A stretch of DNA of 64,000 bases, from positions 109,764,005 through 109,828,004 of the forward strand of contig NC_134703.1 of the NCBI RefSeq assembly GCF_043290135.1, in the 5' to 3' direction. The DNA is from Rhipicephalus microplus (Eukaryota > Arthropoda > Arachnida > Ixodida > Ixodidae). Position numbers and translations under genes: made by a program. Under the pieces are notes generated by a model. The model was given only the letters and a program-made list of their open reading frames with translations. It ran no database searches and was not told the DNA's origin. Position 1 is the stretch's first letter, and the number at the start of each line of letters is the position of its first letter. Below are positions 29,964 to 41,689 of this stretch, one piece after another.

Positions 29964-32190
29964 TTCTCTGTCTCTTTAGATAACTGCTGGAAACTAGCTA
30001 ACACGGTTCTCATACCCAAACCGGGAAAGGCGCCGCGCCTAGATCCCCTACGTTTCATATATCTCTCACGTCGTGTGGGGGCAAGGTGGCTGAGCACGTC
30101 GTCCTCAACAGGGTTGGTCGATACCTCGAAGATAACGACTGCCTCTCGCACCACATTATTTGCTTCCGACCAGGGTTATCCACTCAAGACGCCAAGTTAC
30201 TTTTAAAGCATCAAGTTCTAGATGGCGTGCAAACTCGTGCAATACTCGGTCTAGATTTCGAAAAGGAATCTTGAAAGCGATCGCAGCCCTCGGCCTTGGT
30301 CATTGATTTTACTACTTTATCTGCTCTTTTTTCACTCGACGCAAAGCCGTCCTCTGCGACGGAGACCTAGTGTCGAAAGAAGTGGAGTTCGGACAGCGGG
30401 GCACTCCTCAGGGACCCGTCCTTTCGCCCATGCTCATCAACCTTGCGGTGATGGGGCTTTCCGAACGACTTTCGGAAATCGATGGGCTAAACGACACTAT
30501 CTATGTGGACGATGTAACCATATGGTGCTCCACAGGGTCGGATGTCTTCATTGAGTCCTCCCTGCTAGAGGCCATCAAGAACGCCATGTCATTCCTCGAC
30601 CACAGTGGTCTCAGGTGCTCACTCGTGAAGTCGGAGCTGTTGATACATTTGCCCAAACACCGGTGTACCAAGCCCAAAGGGTGGAAACCTCCGGCAGAAC
30701 CCAATATCACCCTCCAAACCAGAGATGGCCATACTGTACCCAGGGTATACACCACCAAGGTCCTCGGCGTGATCATCGAGTCCCGCAGAACCAACACCCA
30801 AACACTACACAAGCTCAGGACTAAGACTGAGAATGTCATACGACTCGTACGTAGAGTAGCCAACAGGCACCATGGCCTCAGAGAAGACAACCTGCTGCGT
30901 CTCGTACACGCGTTTGTTCTGTGCCATTTTACCTACGTTGCCGCCATACACAAATGGCTATGTGCTGAGCGCAATCAACTCAATGCGCTTATTCGCAAGG
31001 TGGCCAAACGAGTCCTTGGCCTCCCTATCACAACTCCAACGCACAAAGTCCTCGAGCTTGGCGTACATAACACGCTAGAAGAGATTGCCGAAGGTCAGGA
31101 ACGCGTGCAATTGACCCGACTCACCACCACTAAGGCGGGCCGTCATATTCTGCGCGAGCTCAGCTTCTTCTCCTCGAGGGCCAGGCCCCCCCACCCCTCC
31201 AGAGTTGATTCTGATTCCCCGTGAAATCCGCGAGTTATCACGATCGCTCCCATTCCGCGAAATGTACACCCCGAATACAAAATAGGCAGGTTCCTTGCGT
31301 GGGCGACCACCATTCTCAAGCGCATAGACATGAAAGCGGACAACGTCTCGTACGTGGACGCCCCTGCCTATCACAACAACCGAGCCTTCGCTGCGGTCGC
31401 GGTATCACCACGCAGCACCCTCTAAACTCTGCCACAAACCTCACTCGAAACCCCGAAGCAGCGGAGCAAGTAGCTATAGCTATAGCTATGCTCGACAGCA
31501 AATGAGAACTCATCAACAGCGACTCCAGACCAGCCAACAAAGCCTTCGAACGCGGAGTCATCTCTGACCAGGCGTTACGCATCCTGTGATAGCAGACCCG
31601 AGTGCCCTGGAGCACCACGCTGTTATCTATTTCCCCACCCATCTCGGCCAGGTGCCGGGTGCCCTATCCAACCTCAACGAGATTGCCCAAGATGCAGCGC
31701 GCACACTTATCGACTGCACCACCACACGGCGACCCCGTCTTGCTGAGTTAGAGACCAATCGGGATGCACCCTTTATGTGCAATCACATAACAAAGCACTT
31801 TTACCTTGAACGCCGCATTTTCCCACCTCCACATTCCAAACAGACCGCAGGCATTAACCCTATGCTTATTACAGACACACGTACCCAAACATTGCCAGGC
31901 ATCACGTTTATTATTCTAATGCATACCCCAGCGACACAAGCCCATCATGTGGACACACTGCGACACTCGCACACATGTTCTGAGAGTGTAGAACAACTCC
32001 TCCCGATTTTACCTCCAACAAGTGGGAGAGGTCCCTCAGTAGCTCACTTCTAGCCAACCAGCAATGGGCCGTCCAGCAGGCCCAGGGAGCGGCCGCCTGG
32101 TACTCCCTGTCGGTCCCTACGTGGGAGACGCCCGCTACGCGCTAAGCGCGTCCTGCAGGACTGAAAGAAAGTTTTTTTCATTCCATTCCA
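29964..32190 (+). pseudogene. LINE (I/R1-like), 5'-truncated ORF2
   Basis: Starts inside reverse transcriptase (WKLANTVLIPKPGK at about 29990) and keeps finger and palm motifs in more than one frame: GLSTQDAKLLLKHQVLDGV, then in the long frame 30370-31224 (284 aa) GTPQGPVLSPMLINL and the YVDD box at 30501. The thumb follows up to about 31200. An RNase H start (VSYVDAPAYHNNRAFAAVAV) lies near 31340 with stops after it. The 3' end is a short pyrimidine-rich tail (about 32165-32190). It lacks endonuclease and ORF1, as expected for 5' truncation. It sits exactly at the inner edge of the left IR3 arm, between family A and unit D. Confidence 0.88.
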
Positions 32191-32229
32191 CTGCTGACTT
32201 CTTCGATTTTACTGAGTAGTGCAATTTAT

Positions 32230-33760
32230 TCAATTTTTATTGGACTTACAACGAGGATATTTTTATGGTAGACAACAGAGGTACATATATATACCCGCTT
32301 TATGGTGGTAATCTTGAAATTTTATTACTCAAAAATGGACCTTGGAGAACGCTTAGATGCAGTGTGCATCTGCCCCGTCGGGTAAGAGAGCCCGAAGCTT
32401 TCCGCACTGCGCGGGCCTCCTGGCCAGCACGAAGTTGGTCTAATGAAGCATTTCTCAGCACTTTGATCCACTGTTTTTTTAGCCTGATGCGTCCAATTTA
32501 ATTACGTCTAGCTGAAGCAGCTTCGCTATTAAAAAACATACTCTTATGCTACTGGCAATATTGTGCAGCACTGATGCCAAGTATTTATACGCGGGATATG
32601 TGCGCCATTTTCATTTATTGTATGTGCACAGTTGTAGATTTATTTTTTATTAAGGAAGAGCGCATGATATTTATAGATTGAAAATCCCACCCCTTATGAA
32701 CTTGACATATGTTTGTACGTACGTCCTGTTTTGCTTATATGTCTAAAGGTCACTGAGTTTTGTATACGATTACAAATACTTTTTCGAACAGCCTCTTAGA
32801 CTTCTTAGCCCTGGGCTTACAGCTACATTCTGACGTGGTCCCGTAGTACTCTGCGCTTACAATTTGTATTTTAGCCAAAGAAGCCTACTTTACCGCAAGT
32901 GTATTTTTTTCTTTTTTCGACGCCGTGAAAAGCAGTGAAATATTTCGTTATGTTTTGTTCTTTGTTTTCTTTTCTTGATCATAATCTATTCTCCCTAAAA
33001 TTATTTGGTGCGTGATATAGACATCCTGGTGTAGTGGCGCTGAACGAAATTGATGGGAGACTAACACCATGGAAAATGGGACAATTATCTCGCAAGCTTT
33101 CCACTGCTCATTGATGGCACAATCTGGAAGCGGCAGCAAGGGGAAAGATAAGAGGGCTATGATACTCACCGAAACTTTTTACGGGAACAGGTGGTTTCGC
33201 AGAAAGTTTGGCATTGCGGTCGGCGTCAGCGTCGGAACCGATGCCAGGCGTGAAAAGATGTGAATGGAAAAATGAGTGGGTATTTTAAAGGTCCCCCATT
33301 AAAAAGCGCACAGTTATATTTATCCCACTACTGTACCAGCGCCTACTTCTGCCAGGTGAATGGACGGAGGCTTGGCGTACATTTGGCTAACGAGCTATAC
33401 TTGTTTGTGTGCAGCGCAACCCGTTCAAGAAGTCGTTTCACGATGAAGGCGTGCATGCCGTGAACGGCCGTTCGGACAGGAGAATACTTATTAGTAGTGT
33501 CCAGGACTACCATCTTTGCGAGCACCACTGCTTTAGATCTGCTTATCAATTCTGCTGTTGCTAAAGTTTATGTTCTTATTGGCATCGTTGCGACAGTGAA
33601 AACAACTTTTTGTACGAACTTGCTTAAAATATGTCTGTGCGTGCAACCTTTGTACATATATTAAGCGTGATTTCTTAACGTGTCGCTCAGTAGAAATTAC
33701 AACCCCGTCACCTTTCTTCCGCATGCTTTGCGTAACGTCGATTCCAAGGTACATGGGATC
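32230..33760 (+). repeat. dispersed unit D, spacer copy
   Basis: Aligns with 39600-40400: 'aagcagcttcgctattaaa', 'gcagcactgatgccaagta', 'atgaacttgacatatgtttgtac' and 'aaggtcactgagttttgtatacg'. The 92-aa ORF region (minus strand, near 33050-33260) has decayed and is closed by a stop. No target duplications seen. Confidence 0.65.
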
Positions 33761-34640
33761 TGCCGAATTTTTTCATTACAATTCAGGCTGGCATTACAGC
33801 TGTTCATAGAGTAGCCATATTATAGGAAGTTTGGTATATATTTTACGTTTTATCTCTACACTATCTTCATTTTGTTTCTTTTTCTGCATCTAAATATTCT
33901 GTTACACTTTGGACAAATAACAAGACCATAGTGGGCAGGTGACAGCTAGTGATTAAAAGAACAGAAGTGTAGTCAACGTTATTTTATAATTATTCTAACA
34001 TAATGCCGATGAGTATTTCGTCTTGGTTCATGCTCTCTCACAAAAGTGGGAGGCCGATGAACCAGGCGGTACCATTTTCAGAAGGTGTTCCCCACCATGT
34101 AAAATATTGGCTCTTAGAGACTTCAACAGGCCGGTAGGAGACATCCTTTCCTTGTGGTCTTTTAAAGGTATGGCGATATGCTCCTGTTTTCTTTTTTCAG
34201 CCGTACATAAAGACACAAAGGAGCCTGTAGCACACTTGACCCACTAAGTCACACAATAAATGGAGACTGTGCTCTGTGAGGCGAGCGGGACAAAGTATTA
34301 GTGCACGGCTGTGTTCACCTGTGGACACCTTATGTCGTATCAGACTATCACGTTTCTGGCTTCCTGTAGAAAATTATTGGCATTTTTATAAAAATTATTT
34401 TACATTTATTTTACGATGTAGGAGGCTTCAATATTCTACCTGCTTATATTTGGCACCTACAATGCGCTTTTTATAGCCTAATACAGTCCTTCAAGAAATA
34501 AATAGTTATTTTTCAGGTGATTCTGTATTTCTGTATTTACACGTCTGTTTTGGTGTTTACCTATTTATTAAGTGCGACAGTATAGTAACGATGCTGTAGT
34601 TTACAAATTTTTAATTCTATCGTGATTCCTTTCTTTCATT
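33760..34640. repeat. decayed unit E-like block, spacer copy
   Basis: 33820-33960 resembles 21950-22080 and 34020-34250 resembles 23480-23660 (for example 'agccgtacataaagacacaaaggag' versus 'agccatgccaaacacactcagg'). With the SINE and family A that follow, this repeats the order of the left IR3 arm in a much older copy. Confidence 0.55.
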
Positions 34641-34855
34641 TTTTGAATATGCGGCTACCGTGGCCACATTTTCGATAGAGGCCGGCATAGAGTTAATTAA
34701 CTCAACGGAGACAGAAACGCTTGAAGCCTACGTGCTTCAATTTTGGGGCAGGTTAAAAAATCTCAGGTGCTCATCCTTTGAGAAGCTCTTATATATATGG
34801 TGTCTCTTATATTCATTTCGTGATTTTAGGTTATTATACCCCAAGAATAGTATTT
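34640..34855 (-). repeat. decayed Ruka-like SINE
   Basis: 'gatagaggccggcatag', 'caggttaaaaaatctcaggtg' and 'atttcgtgattttaggttatta' keep SINE order on the minus strand. Position relative to family A matches 23745-23905. Confidence 0.55.
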
Positions 34856-34924
34856 TCATTACAATATTGGTCATCGACCTTTGCTTCAGCAGTAGCAGTC
34901 AGTGCCTTTTTTATAGGGTAGGTG

Positions 34925-35830
34925 TCATTTGTTGAGGAATCATCGTCAACACTATCATTAACGCCGTCATCGTCTTCATTAGAGTACTTCATCATCGAGT
35001 GACGCAGTGCTTTCGCATCTTGATTTTTTTTTAGTGCTCGCGGTTCACGAGGGCAGATAACCCGCGCTCACGAGGACAGCCAGGAGCCATCGTGAGCGAG
35101 CCATTGTTCCAAATCGAGGCTCTTGAAACCGTCGCTAGAAAACGCCCCTTCGTAAACATCGGCGGTGGTACCACATTCCACAACCGGTGTTTGGCGATCA
35201 CTAAACACCAAGAGTGGATGGCCGCCCCACTTGGAACTTCGCCGGGAAGATTTTTACGCTCCGCAAGCAATGTCTACGGTTGGGGCCTCCTGCCGTGCCT
35301 TCCTGGGACAGCAGTCCTGCAGCCTTCAATGAACCTCCTCGAGCACCACTGCTGCCAAGGCCGGTACTTTCTTTCGATCCATGCTGCCTTCCGAACCATG
35401 ACCGATTTCCTTCTTGACAACCGGGAGATGGCTTCGGCGTTCTCAGCGTGCCGCAACCACACCGAGCACGAGACAACCTCGGAAGAGACGCTCGCAACGC
35501 TCGCCATCTTACCATGGTGCCTACTGCTACTGCGGCCCAGTGAAAATGCGGCGTCCTGGCGTCCGTGTCTGCGTGCTGCGTGACCCGGTTCGAGGTGTTG
35601 CACGCCACGGAGAAGACTTTTGTGACGGCGTCATGCACCGGCGACCTGACTGGTACGGCATGCCTGCGTGGTCTCTGCTGTTCAAGCAAGCGTCGCCGGA
35701 CTTCGCCGACATGCAAGTGGCAGATAATTGCGGACGTAGAACGCTTACATATGCAGATTTTCGTATAGCCCAGAGGGCTCATTGTGAATAAATGCTTTCC
35801 AGCGTCATCTCCCGATTCTCATTTTTCCTA
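34925..35830 (+). pseudogene. family A copy 6 (spacer)
   Basis: Diverged copy with the two best-kept frames of the family. 35092-35583 (163 aa) runs from IEALETVARKRPF through LLEHHCCQGRYFLSI to TTSEETLATLAI in one register. 35414-35791 (125 aa, other frame) holds VRVCVLRDPVRGVARHGED and FADMQVADNCGRRT up to the stop before AATAAATGC (35788). The two frames overlap, so a shift or intron must lie between them. The more distant sequence with a retained frame makes this copy useful for testing constraint. Confidence 0.55.
35092..35583 (+). CDS. unrecognised ORF of family A, copy 6
   Basis: 163 aa. N-terminal basic patch ETVARKRPF, a conserved LAITKHQEWM segment, a Pro/Gly linker, then PSMNLLEHHCCQGRYF, AAFRTMTDFLLDN, and an acidic TEHETTSEETLATL end with a hydrophobic LLLL run. 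No catalytic motif recognised. The same register is seen at 7229-7606 and the same GQY...DEQL spacing in family B. Confidence 0.4.
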   Translation: MSEPLFQIEALETVARKRPFVNIGGGTTFHNRCLAITKHQEWMAAPLGTSPGRFLRSASNVYGWGLLPCLPGTAVLQPSMNLLEHHCCQGRYFLSIHAAFRTMTDFLLDNREMASAFSACRNHTEHETTSEETLATLAILPWCLLLLRPSENAASWRPCLRAA

Positions 35831-36230
35831 ACAAGTGAGCCATGAAATTGCGTAAGTTATGATGGAACGAGAATTTTCGCCGAGTGCATTTCAGACGTTT
35901 AGTCGAGAGATGGATCATGTCGTTTTGTGTTTGCGTTATACCTTTCACCGGCAATTGCTCTTACGCACTTGTGGTTCTAGTTGAACCATAGACAGTCAGG
36001 CGAGAGATGGTGTATGGGCCGTCTGTCGCATCCGGGTCGTCTTCTCACCACGTTCACTTTGATGCCACTTGTTTGGCTAACTGTTGCTTTTTTTTCACTT
36101 TTAGTGGACAAGTCATGTGTAGTGAGTATTTTGTCTGGCTCATGTCCGTTTATTAGTATACTGGTCTTTCGGCAGGCCGCACTGACCTCAATCACGTTTT
36201 CTGATAACCTGGTAAAATTACCACTAGCCT
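35831..36230. repeat. family A 3' flank, spacer copy
   Basis: 'cagacgtttagtcgagagatgg' and 'cattttgtgtttgcgttatacc' correspond to the conserved flank after AATAAA in the other copies, now strongly diverged. No gene. Confidence 0.55.
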
Positions 36231-36830
36231 AACCAGATTCTTTGTTAAAAGATACACTTAGGATATTTTCACCCTTGGCTTTCTTGCTTTACAATATAAC
36301 GCAAAAGAGAGGCCAAGTAACGTACACGCGTGATCAGGCTGTTCTTGTCTTTGAATCTATGCACACACAATATAGCGCTTATTTTGCAAATAAGAATGCA
36401 TGATAGTCATAAATTGAGCCGAAAATTCTTTATCACCTTTCCACACGTTTGCACGAACGCTAAATTATGGTTATCGCGAAAGGTCACTGAACTTTGAACA
36501 CGATTGTGCATGCCATTTCAAACAGCCTCTTATATTTACTTCTTCACGGCTTCTAGATACATTCATGAATGTACCTGGTGTACCCTAAAACTTATAGCGC
36601 CTACTTTCTTCCAAGAAGCTGACCTTATTGCAAGCGTATTCCTGTGTCCAGTGGCTCAAATAGTGGTAACACTTGCTCCTTGGTATTTCATCCTACTTTT
36701 GCGAGGTCTTTACCCCCGGCTGCCAATTATTCTGTTCGACCCCTGACTGCAGAGGTTGCTGCTCTACTTGCCTACCTACCACGTGCATTTTTTAAATATT
36801 TGAACATCTTCGCAATAATAGGCCTCTAAG
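36230..36830 (+). repeat. dispersed unit D, decayed copy
   Basis: 'ggctttcttgctttacaatat' and 'aaaggtcactgaactttgaacacgattgtgc' align with unit D at 39850 and 40130. Keeps the A-then-D order. Confidence 0.5.
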
Positions 36831-37189
36831 CCACCTTTCCCAATACGAAGAACGCGGTGCTTTTTGTCTTTAAACACAATTTGTGACACCAGCAGTTTGT
36901 TTCCTGAACATCAGGATGTAATTAGGCGTTGAGACCGGGTGTTAAATGCTTATTTTCATCGTGCCTCCTTATTGTGCCACTTTGATTTATGACCAGTAAT
37001 CAAAGGTTGGAAAGGGCTTTTGTTAGTGTCTTTGTAGCGCCTAGTTTCACCTATTTTTACCGTTCGTGCCAAAACTACTGTAAGTGCCTAAATAAGCCTA
37101 GTTTCATGATTGGTAGCTAAGTGAATACTATTCGAGCTCAAATTCTGTTCTCTAGTGTGGCATAAAACCGTTATCGACATCACAGGGCA

Positions 37190-38900
37190 ACAATGACATT
37201 TCTGAGTTCAATGAGGTTCAAACGATGTCCTCTAGTTTCTCCCACGTCCTGTAAACAACACCTATCAGCAGTAAAGTGGGACGTGGCGACAACCATATTT
37301 CATATCGCTCCCATGGCACGAGCTTCTCGAAGAGGAGAGAACACTCTGTTTCTGAATTCCTTCATGGGAAGACATCTCAGCGTCTGCAGGGTAATGTGGA
37401 GAGAGGAGTAATGATTGGTGAAGGAGAGAAAAATGGTGTTCATGGCCGAGTACTGATCGACTGCAAAACATTTATTGATAGATTGACGCGGAGGAAGACA
37501 AACACTGCGCGAATTCCCTCTTACAAAAGCCAATTGGCTTCGAACGTGGCCTTTATTTAGATACTGGGTTTGTGCCATTCCTCAAGGAATCATCATGACG
37601 ATCATCATCAACGCTGTCATCGTAGTAGTTCTTGGAGTGGTGCACCGCTTTCGCATCTTTACTTTTTTTCTCAACTATTCACGGTGCACGAGGACAGGTT
37701 TCCCGCGCTCACGAGAACTACCACGAGCGATCGTGAGCGAGCCGTCATCCCCAATCGAGGACCTCGAAACCGTCGCTAGAAAACGCTCATTCGACAAGAC
37801 CAGCGGTGGTACCACATTGCGCAACCGGTCTTTCGCGATCACCATACAACAAGAGTGGGTGGCCACCCAAATTGTACCCTGACCGGGTGGAAGCCACGTT
37901 CATGATCGGCGCCCACTGCCACGGCTTGCTGGGCCAGCGGTACTGCAGCCTTCGAGGAACCTTCTGGAGCACCACTGCTGCCAGTGCCAGTACTTCCATT
38001 CGATCCGAGCTGCATCCCGGGCAACGATTGACTTTCTTCTTGACAACTGTGGGGTGGCTTTTCCCAGCGAGTCGCAAGAACACCGAGCCCGATGTGACCT
38101 CGGACGAGCAGCTGGTTGCACTCGCCACCTCCGAAGCATGACTGCTGCTAGTAATGAGCGCTGGGAAGGTAGTCCCGTGATTTATTCTGATGTCCGCATG
38201 TCTGCGTGCTGCGTGACATGATTCGAGGGGTTGAACACAGCGAAGAAATCCTGCATGGTGGAGCCACGCAGCCACAACCTCGCTGACATGACACGCCTGC
38301 GAGGTTTCAGTGGTTCAAGTGAGCGCCGCTGCACTTCGTGGACATGCCAGTGGCAATGAATTGCGGGCGTGGAATCAACTACTCTATGGACCATAGTATT
38401 GCCTATAAAGGTTATTTCGAATAAACGCCTATCAGCGTCATGCCTTGCATCTCACTTTCCTCACCAAGAGCGCCGTGAGACTGGCAACATTGAGACCATA
38501 GAAGCATTTTCGTCATGCATGCTTCACGCATTTAGTCGAAAGCTGCTTTACGCTGGTTTGACGTATGCGTTATCCTTTTTGTTCGAAATAGCAATAACGC
38601 ACTGGCGGGTCGAGTTAAAGCCCTGACAGCCACCGACACTAGATGTATTCCCAAACGCCAGGAACAAGCCCGCGGTGTAACCAATCGCACGCACCCATAA
38701 TATATATGTACGGACGCGTCGTAGTTGCTGTATAAGCCGTGCATCGTTTCGGGGTTTTCGGTTCGCCGCCTTCGCTTCGCGCTCATTTTTTTGTTCTTGT
38801 TTGTCTAATAACTGTAGGGCACACCCACTGTCGGCAACTTATCGTGAATAGAGTTTCTTTATTAGGTAGTTTGAAGGTTTAAAATAACGGAGGTCATATA
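37190..38900 (+). pseudogene. family A copy 7 (long form)
   Basis: Has the same long 5' part as copies 1 and 3: frame 37276-37560 (94 aa) includes KTFIDRLTRR. 37806-38141 (111 aa) reads in the frame containing VEATFMIGAH and ends with TSDEQLVALATSEA. AATAAACGCCTATCAGCG is at 38420. Coding parts are broken relative to one another. The 3' flank has 'tttagtcgaaagctgc' and 'cgtttcggggttttcgg'. Confidence 0.58.
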
Positions 38901-38929
38901 TGTAAATATAACAGAACAGACAAAAAAGG

Positions 38930-38957
38930 ATTTATTTATTTATTTATTTATTTATTT
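38930..38957. repeat. (TTTA)n tract
   Basis: Seven TTTA units at the end of the LINE fragment, the tail of the insertion. Confidence 0.95.
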
Positions 38958-39545
38958 GAGAATTACTGCAGCCTCACACATGAGGCCTTAGACAGGTGTG
39001 GGTGATATAAAAAAGGAAACAAATATGAAGATACAACAGGAAAGGAAACACGTCACGCAGAGCTACACTATCAAGACTTGGTGCATCAAAGTAAAACGCC
39101 AGTACTTACGCAATTGTAGTGGTTTGCAGGTACACGTACAGAAAAAAAGAAAATAATAAAACATAAAAAAACTATGACAATCAATAACTGTTCGTACACA
39201 ACTAAAAAACAAACATCATATAACGGTTCAAAAATCGGTACCATTTCGAAATTCAACGCATTGATAAGAAAAAAGTGATTGAAAGTGGAATATAAATGGA
39301 AGCCTCTTCAGGATGCGCGGTGGAATATTACAGGGTGAAGCGCAAAGAAAGATCAAAGTTAAGTGGGTTGCTGGTGTTTAAGCTTCCCCATGAACGACTG
39401 AACGGTTTCGCAGTTCACCAGATCAACAGAAAGGGGATTCCAATTAGTGACAGTGCTCGGAAAAGTGAGTTTTTAAAGGCTTTTGTTTTACAGGAATTTT
39501 TCTTCAGTGTTTTTTTTTTGGATGTTCGGAATGAGTTGATCAGCG
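38930..39545 (-). pseudogene. LINE 3' end with (TAAA)n tail
   Basis: Minus-strand counterpart of 2330-2829. The 3' tail at 38930-38957 is (TTTA)n on the plus strand, followed by 'tgaggccttagacagg'. No RT core remains. It splits family A from unit D, so it inserted into an existing A-D unit. Confidence 0.7.
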
Positions 39546-39549
39546 GTAA

Positions 39550-40400
39550 ACCGATTGCATTATAGTATTAAATCTAATGTATACGTCTAATAAAACAAAT
39601 AATTCAAAACTAGCTCTCACTATTTTCGGGCTATCTTTTGTCTTCTTGAGTTTTAATAAACAAGCAGTGAGTAGTGGGGCTTATCGAGTTTTCCTTTTCT
39701 GGATATACCCATTTAGGTCGAGGATACTTTTACAGTAGGCCACGGGGGCACATAACCAGTTTCTGGTAATGCCCACAAATGAGAGAGCTCAAACAGCTTT
39801 GCTGCTAAAGAAACATACAGTAGTGCTACTCTCACTCTTTGCCTTCGTGCTCGGCATTGTCGTGGAGCACTGATGTCAAGTATTAGATGTAGGAACACAG
39901 TTATAGCACTTATTCTTTAAAGAAAAAGTTAATACAAAACGAAGAACTCTGTTTGATGATCCGAAGATGTACCACCTTTTAGGGTGACACCCTGGGCTGC
40001 TTTCACGTGACACAGTTAAACTGGCCAAACCGCCGCATCGCAGGCTCTTGTGGTATTCATAAACTGTATATCCGACTCTTCATGAACTTGTCTTATGTTT
40101 GTACTTAACCAGTTCTGGTCACCTCTGAAGGTCACGGAACTTTGTATACGATTGCACATACTATTTTGAACATCCTCCTGGATTTCTCGCACCTGGGCGT
40201 ACATTTTGTAATCTCGAAGCGGCACCAAGGGGAAGTTGAGGGGGTTGTTATACTCCCAAAAATGTTTTACGCGAAAAGCTCGTTGCACAGACATTTATGC
40301 ATTCCTGACGGAATCAACGCGTCCTTAGTTGCTTTAAATTTTAGATTGTGATATTTTCTGTGACCAAATAATCAGAGAAACCCGCAAACAGTATAAACAA
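39550..40400 (+). repeat. dispersed unit D, IR1 right copy
   Basis: Inverse of 1450-2250. Best preserved copy with the whole block 'ttttcgggctatcttttgtc' to 'tttgtatacgattgcacat'. Confidence 0.7.
40016..40294 (-). CDS. unrecognised 92-aa ORF of unit D, copy 2
   Basis: Same protein as 1515-1793, with changes such as KRFWEF to KHFWEY and TTRVSDA to TTRACDA. The middle third is unchanged at DNA level. Its reading direction is opposite to that of the neighbouring family A copy. No known domain, function unknown. Confidence 0.35.
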   Translation of the reverse strand: MSVQRAFRVKHFWEYNNPLNFPLVPLRDYKMYAQVREIQEDVQNSMCNRIQSSVTFRGDQNWLSTNIRQVHEESDIQFMNTTRACDAAVWPV

Positions 40401-41424
40401 CAAAAAAGCACGCAGTCATATTTAATTGCTGTCAGAAGCCGAACCATCAACAAGGTATGGAAGTGCGTAGGTTTGCGTGTTGACCTTTTGGCGCCTATCG
40501 GGCCCTTCGTCAATTTGTAAAACGAATAATTGGGGCACTGTGAGCACTTAACAACTGAGCTTGCAATAGGCATTCAATGTAGTTTGAAACTGGCAGTGCT
40601 ACGCGTGCCATTGATCGTTTCTTTGCGGCGCACTTGAAGCTTGCACCGGGAATAGAAACAGCATGGCAGCTCAGAAGGCACTGCGCACACGACCCGATTA
40701 CGCTATCGCGATCTATTTTTGAAGGCGAATCAAAGCGTCCTCAAATTTTTCCATGATTTAACTTTTGGGGTGACATCAAAGCACTTACCCGCCTTAGAAT
40801 CAACCACCAGTTGCCAAAGTGAGCCACTCTACACACGAACACCCCCAGAAACAAAATTCTTTGGTACGGCCTTCTAAAAATGTGTGCCCAAGCTACCTTT
40901 TGCAGAATACATTATACAGCCGAAGTCATCCTGATAATTATGTTTTTCGTGGACCGAATTATTTCGCTACTATCGAAATACTACCGCCACAACCAGGATC
41001 CAACCCGAAATCTTTCGGTGAGTAACCGAGAACTGTAGCTACTATTTCGCTGAGGCGCATTGTTCTAATATTTGAATATCTGTGACATAACATAAAGTAA
41101 TGTGATAAACTACTAATTTTCCACAGAGTCCGCAGACTGGCAAACTTTATAGACCAGCCCTATGTAAGTATTAGTTCAACTCTGCTTGTTTTGTGATCCT
41201 TTATAATTTTCTATTTATTGCTGTCATGACCACCAAATATTTGTTGTAATACGACCGCGTTTGGTGCCGATTTCACTAATCTCTTTCTTTGTGTCATTCT
41301 TTTGCTTTTGTAGCCCAGGAAGTCTGGCTCATACACGCGATGGGGATTGGCCACACAACAGTCAATAATGTAAACGCCCGAATGAATGAAAGAAGCAAAA
41401 CTAAGCACTCGATGACACAAAAAG
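40400..41424. other. non-coding stretch, part of IR1
   Basis: Matches 400-1450 inverted. No gene or RNA recognised. Confidence 0.6.
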
Positions 41425-41547
41425 AAATTGATTTATATGTGGGGTTTAACGTCCCAAAACCACCATATGATTATGAGAGACGCCGTAGTGGAGGGCTTCA
41501 GAAATTCTGATAACCTAGGGTTCCTAAACGAGCACCCAAATCTACAG
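41425..41547 (+). repeat. Ruka-like SINE
   Basis: 'ttatatgtggggtttaac', 'gtcccaaaaccaccatatg' and 'gagacgccgtagtggagg', then a decayed 3' part. Its truncated partner is 316-398. Confidence 0.85.
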
Positions 41548-41689
41548 AAAGAGAAAGTATGAGTGGCATTGCCAATAAACACTACATAGTTGTTTCAAGT
41601 AAAAGAAAAAACTATTCATTTTAATGTTCTAAAAAAGTTTTCTTTTAACTTTTATCTCTTTTAGTGCACATAAATTCATAAAAAAATAG

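Larger units (their letters stand above)
36840..41500. repeat. IR1 right arm
   Basis: Inverse of 320-5640. It retains an uninterrupted family A - LINE tail - unit D series, showing that the Gypsy fragment in the left arm (2830-3640) replaced or disrupted the LINE tail there. Confidence 0.85.

Noticed and set aside
32041..32190. Possible tRNA- or snRNA-like GC-rich segment before the LINE tail
   Set aside because: The position and tail make it the LINE 3' untranslated region; no cloverleaf or box motifs were found.
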